Part shown: positions 63,086 through 64,000 of the stretch, in pieces
Layout of the letters: the number at the start of each line of letters is the position of its first letter
Position numbering within the stretch: position 1 is the first letter of the stretch
Assembly: GCF_021390515.1 (NCBI RefSeq)
Contig: NZ_JAJUXI010000002.1
Location: 434,001-498,000 of the forward strand
Direction: 5' to 3'
From: Dyadobacter sp. CY326
Lineage (GTDB): Bacteria > Bacteroidota > Bacteroidia > Cytophagales > Spirosomataceae
DNA: 64,000 nt
The notes under the pieces: model-generated
The model's database searches: none
Seen by the model: only the letters and a program-made list of their open reading frames with translations
What the model was told of the DNA's origin: nothing
Translations under genes and position numbers: made by a program

Positions 63086-64000
63086 TCACTTTAACCACTC
63101 CTTTAACAAGCCTTCATAGCTCGCAAGAAACTTTTTATAGGCATTTTCCAGCTGCGGGAGCGCCTCTGCAAGCGTGCTCGTGTCATCCGACTTCAAGCGC
63201 CATTCCGCGTCGCGCGCAATTTCTGCAACCTGGGCCACGCCCACTGTCCCGCCGCTCCCTTTCAATGTGTGCAGGTTGCTTTTCACAGTGGCAATGTCAC
63301 CTTTGGCAAAACCTTCCAATGCGCCTGCGACAAGTTCGTTGGATTCTGTAACGAAGTCTTCAAACACAGACCAAACCAATTCCGGGCCGCCAATGCCATT
63401 CAGCTGGTCGATAATTTCCTTGTCTAAAACAGGCAATGCAACGACTTGCGCAATTTCCCTTTGCTTCGATTCCAGCTTGCGACCCTCCACATTGCCTAAC
63501 AATTCCTTCACTTTCAGAATCAATGTTTGCGCGCGAATGGGCTTAGCAATGTAATCGTCCATGCCCTGACTCATAAACCGGTCGCGATCTTCCTTCATGG
63601 AATAAGCGGTCATGGCAACGATCGGCGGCATGGAATCCGGAAAGCGTTTTTTCAATTCCTGCGAAGTTTCAACGCCGTCCATATCAGGCATTTGAATGTC
63701 CATGAAAATGATGTCATAGCTCGCGGCCGAAACTTTCCGTTTGGCCTCAACCATTTCTATGGCCTTATAACCGCTTTCCGCAAGATCAACCACGCAGCCC
63801 GATTTTTTCAAGATTTCATTGGCCACTTTGCGGTTAACAGCATTGTCGTCCACGAGCAAAATGGTCGGATGATAATCTTTGAATACATTTTCGATCGGCG
63901 TTTCCTCCATCTGCAAAATCGTGCTGACCTGCGCAATGGACGTCTCTTTTGTCTCAAATGTAAACCAGAACGTGCTCCCCGATCCTAAGGTGGATTCAAC
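63086..64000 (-). CDS. Hybrid sensor histidine kinase, C-terminal part (cut by window edge)
   Basis: The frame is open through the right edge; 305 codons are present. It begins with VESTLGSGSTFWFTFE, the end of an ATPase (HATPase_c) domain, then has a receiver domain (acidic residues in ILLVDDNAVNRK, phospho-Asp in YDIIFMDIQMPDMDG, Lys in YIAKPIRA). A C-terminal HPt domain has the phospho-histidine in NLHTLKGSGGTVG. This HK-REC-HPt layout runs multi-step phosphorelays. The sensor domains lie beyond the window. The separate ORF start often seen at 63916 is only an internal TTG. Confidence 0.92.
   Translation of the reverse strand, partial: VESTLGSGSTFWFTFETKETSIAQVSTILQMEETPIENVFKDYHPTILLVDDNAVNRKVANEILKKSGCVVDLAESGYKAIEMVEAKRKVSAASYDIIFMDIQMPDMDGVETSQELKKRFPDSMPPIVAMTAYSMKEDRDRFMSQGMDDYIAKPIRAQTLILKVKELLGNVEGRKLESKQREIAQVVALPVLDKEIIDQLNGIGGPELVWSVFEDFVTESNELVAGALEGFAKGDIATVKSNLHTLKGSGGTVGVAQVAEIARDAEWRLKSDDTSTLAEALPQLENAYKKFLASYEGLLKEWLK

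Noticed and set aside
63086..63916. Stand-alone response regulator with HPt starting at 63916
   Set aside because: The frame continues without a stop to the window edge and includes the end of a histidine-kinase ATPase domain, so it is part of a larger hybrid kinase.

Overview
The window looks like a chromosomal segment of a Bacteroidota bacterium of the order Cytophagales, most like Dyadobacter or Spirosoma relatives. The reasons are a flexirubin/dialkylresorcinol (DarA/DarB) locus, a two-subunit methylmalonyl-CoA mutase, TonB-dependent outer-membrane receptors, BatA-domain, YcxB, DUF1684, DUF3108 and DUF5618 proteins, RNase Y next to ZapA, and several start-proximal TAnnTTTG elements, the -7 box of the Bacteroidota housekeeping sigma factor. 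Genes are densely packed. No rRNA, tRNA, CRISPR array, prophage or insertion sequence is visible. The genus is inference; the phylum is well supported.

Layout. 1-3.7 kb: molybdenum-cofactor enzymes (an IorA/IorB-type oxidoreductase cut by the left edge and a sulfite-oxidase-like protein) around a DUF819 membrane protein. 3.7-5.7 kb: a PhnP-like hydrolase, a CheY-like regulator and a DUF1684 protein. 5.8-12.2 kb: a housekeeping run of pheT, a small coiled-coil gene overlapping zapA, rny and a ChlI-like AAA+ ATPase, converging on recA through a shared terminator. 13.6-18 kb: a putative aminopeptidase, a DUF3108 protein, a GNAT-like protein and dnaA. 18.2-21.7 kb: mutA-mutB, overlapping by ATGA.

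21.8-36.3 kb is the main accessory region: a ketosynthase, an acyl carrier protein, an ABC-2 exporter, a BtrH-like acyltransferase, a small unknown protein, DarB, DarA, a methyltransferase, a DUF218 protein, two exported unknown proteins, a phenylacetate-CoA-ligase-like enzyme overlapping a C45 acyltransferase/hydrolase, and a divergent Sfp-type phosphopantetheinyl transferase. Together they could make the dialkylresorcinol half of a flexirubin-type pigment, activate an aryl acid, join acyl chains and export or place the product. Most aryl-polyene chain-building genes are absent and must lie elsewhere if the full pigment is made.

36.3-48 kb: a large PIG-L deacetylase, a VWA protein that is a plausible partner of the distant ChlI-like ATPase, a bacilliredoxin, an Fe-S assembly set (DUF59, sufE, sufS, sufD, sufC, with no sufB here) and a pair of arginine-deiminase-fold enzymes including CtlX. 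48-57.5 kb: a charged lipoprotein, a structured intergenic region, a TonB receptor overlapping hemW, an OsmC protein, a collagen-like lipoprotein, a second DUF1684 protein, a YcxB protein, a BatA-domain protein, and a VapC toxin with an unfamiliar 87-residue upstream partner. 57.6-64 kb: purK-purE, a LysM protein, a large outer-membrane beta-barrel protein and the C-terminal part of a hybrid histidine kinase cut by the right edge.

The most unusual items are the split flexirubin-like locus with its BtrH and C45 candidates for ester formation, the unfamiliar VapC partner, and the hairpin-rich region ahead of the TonB receptor.
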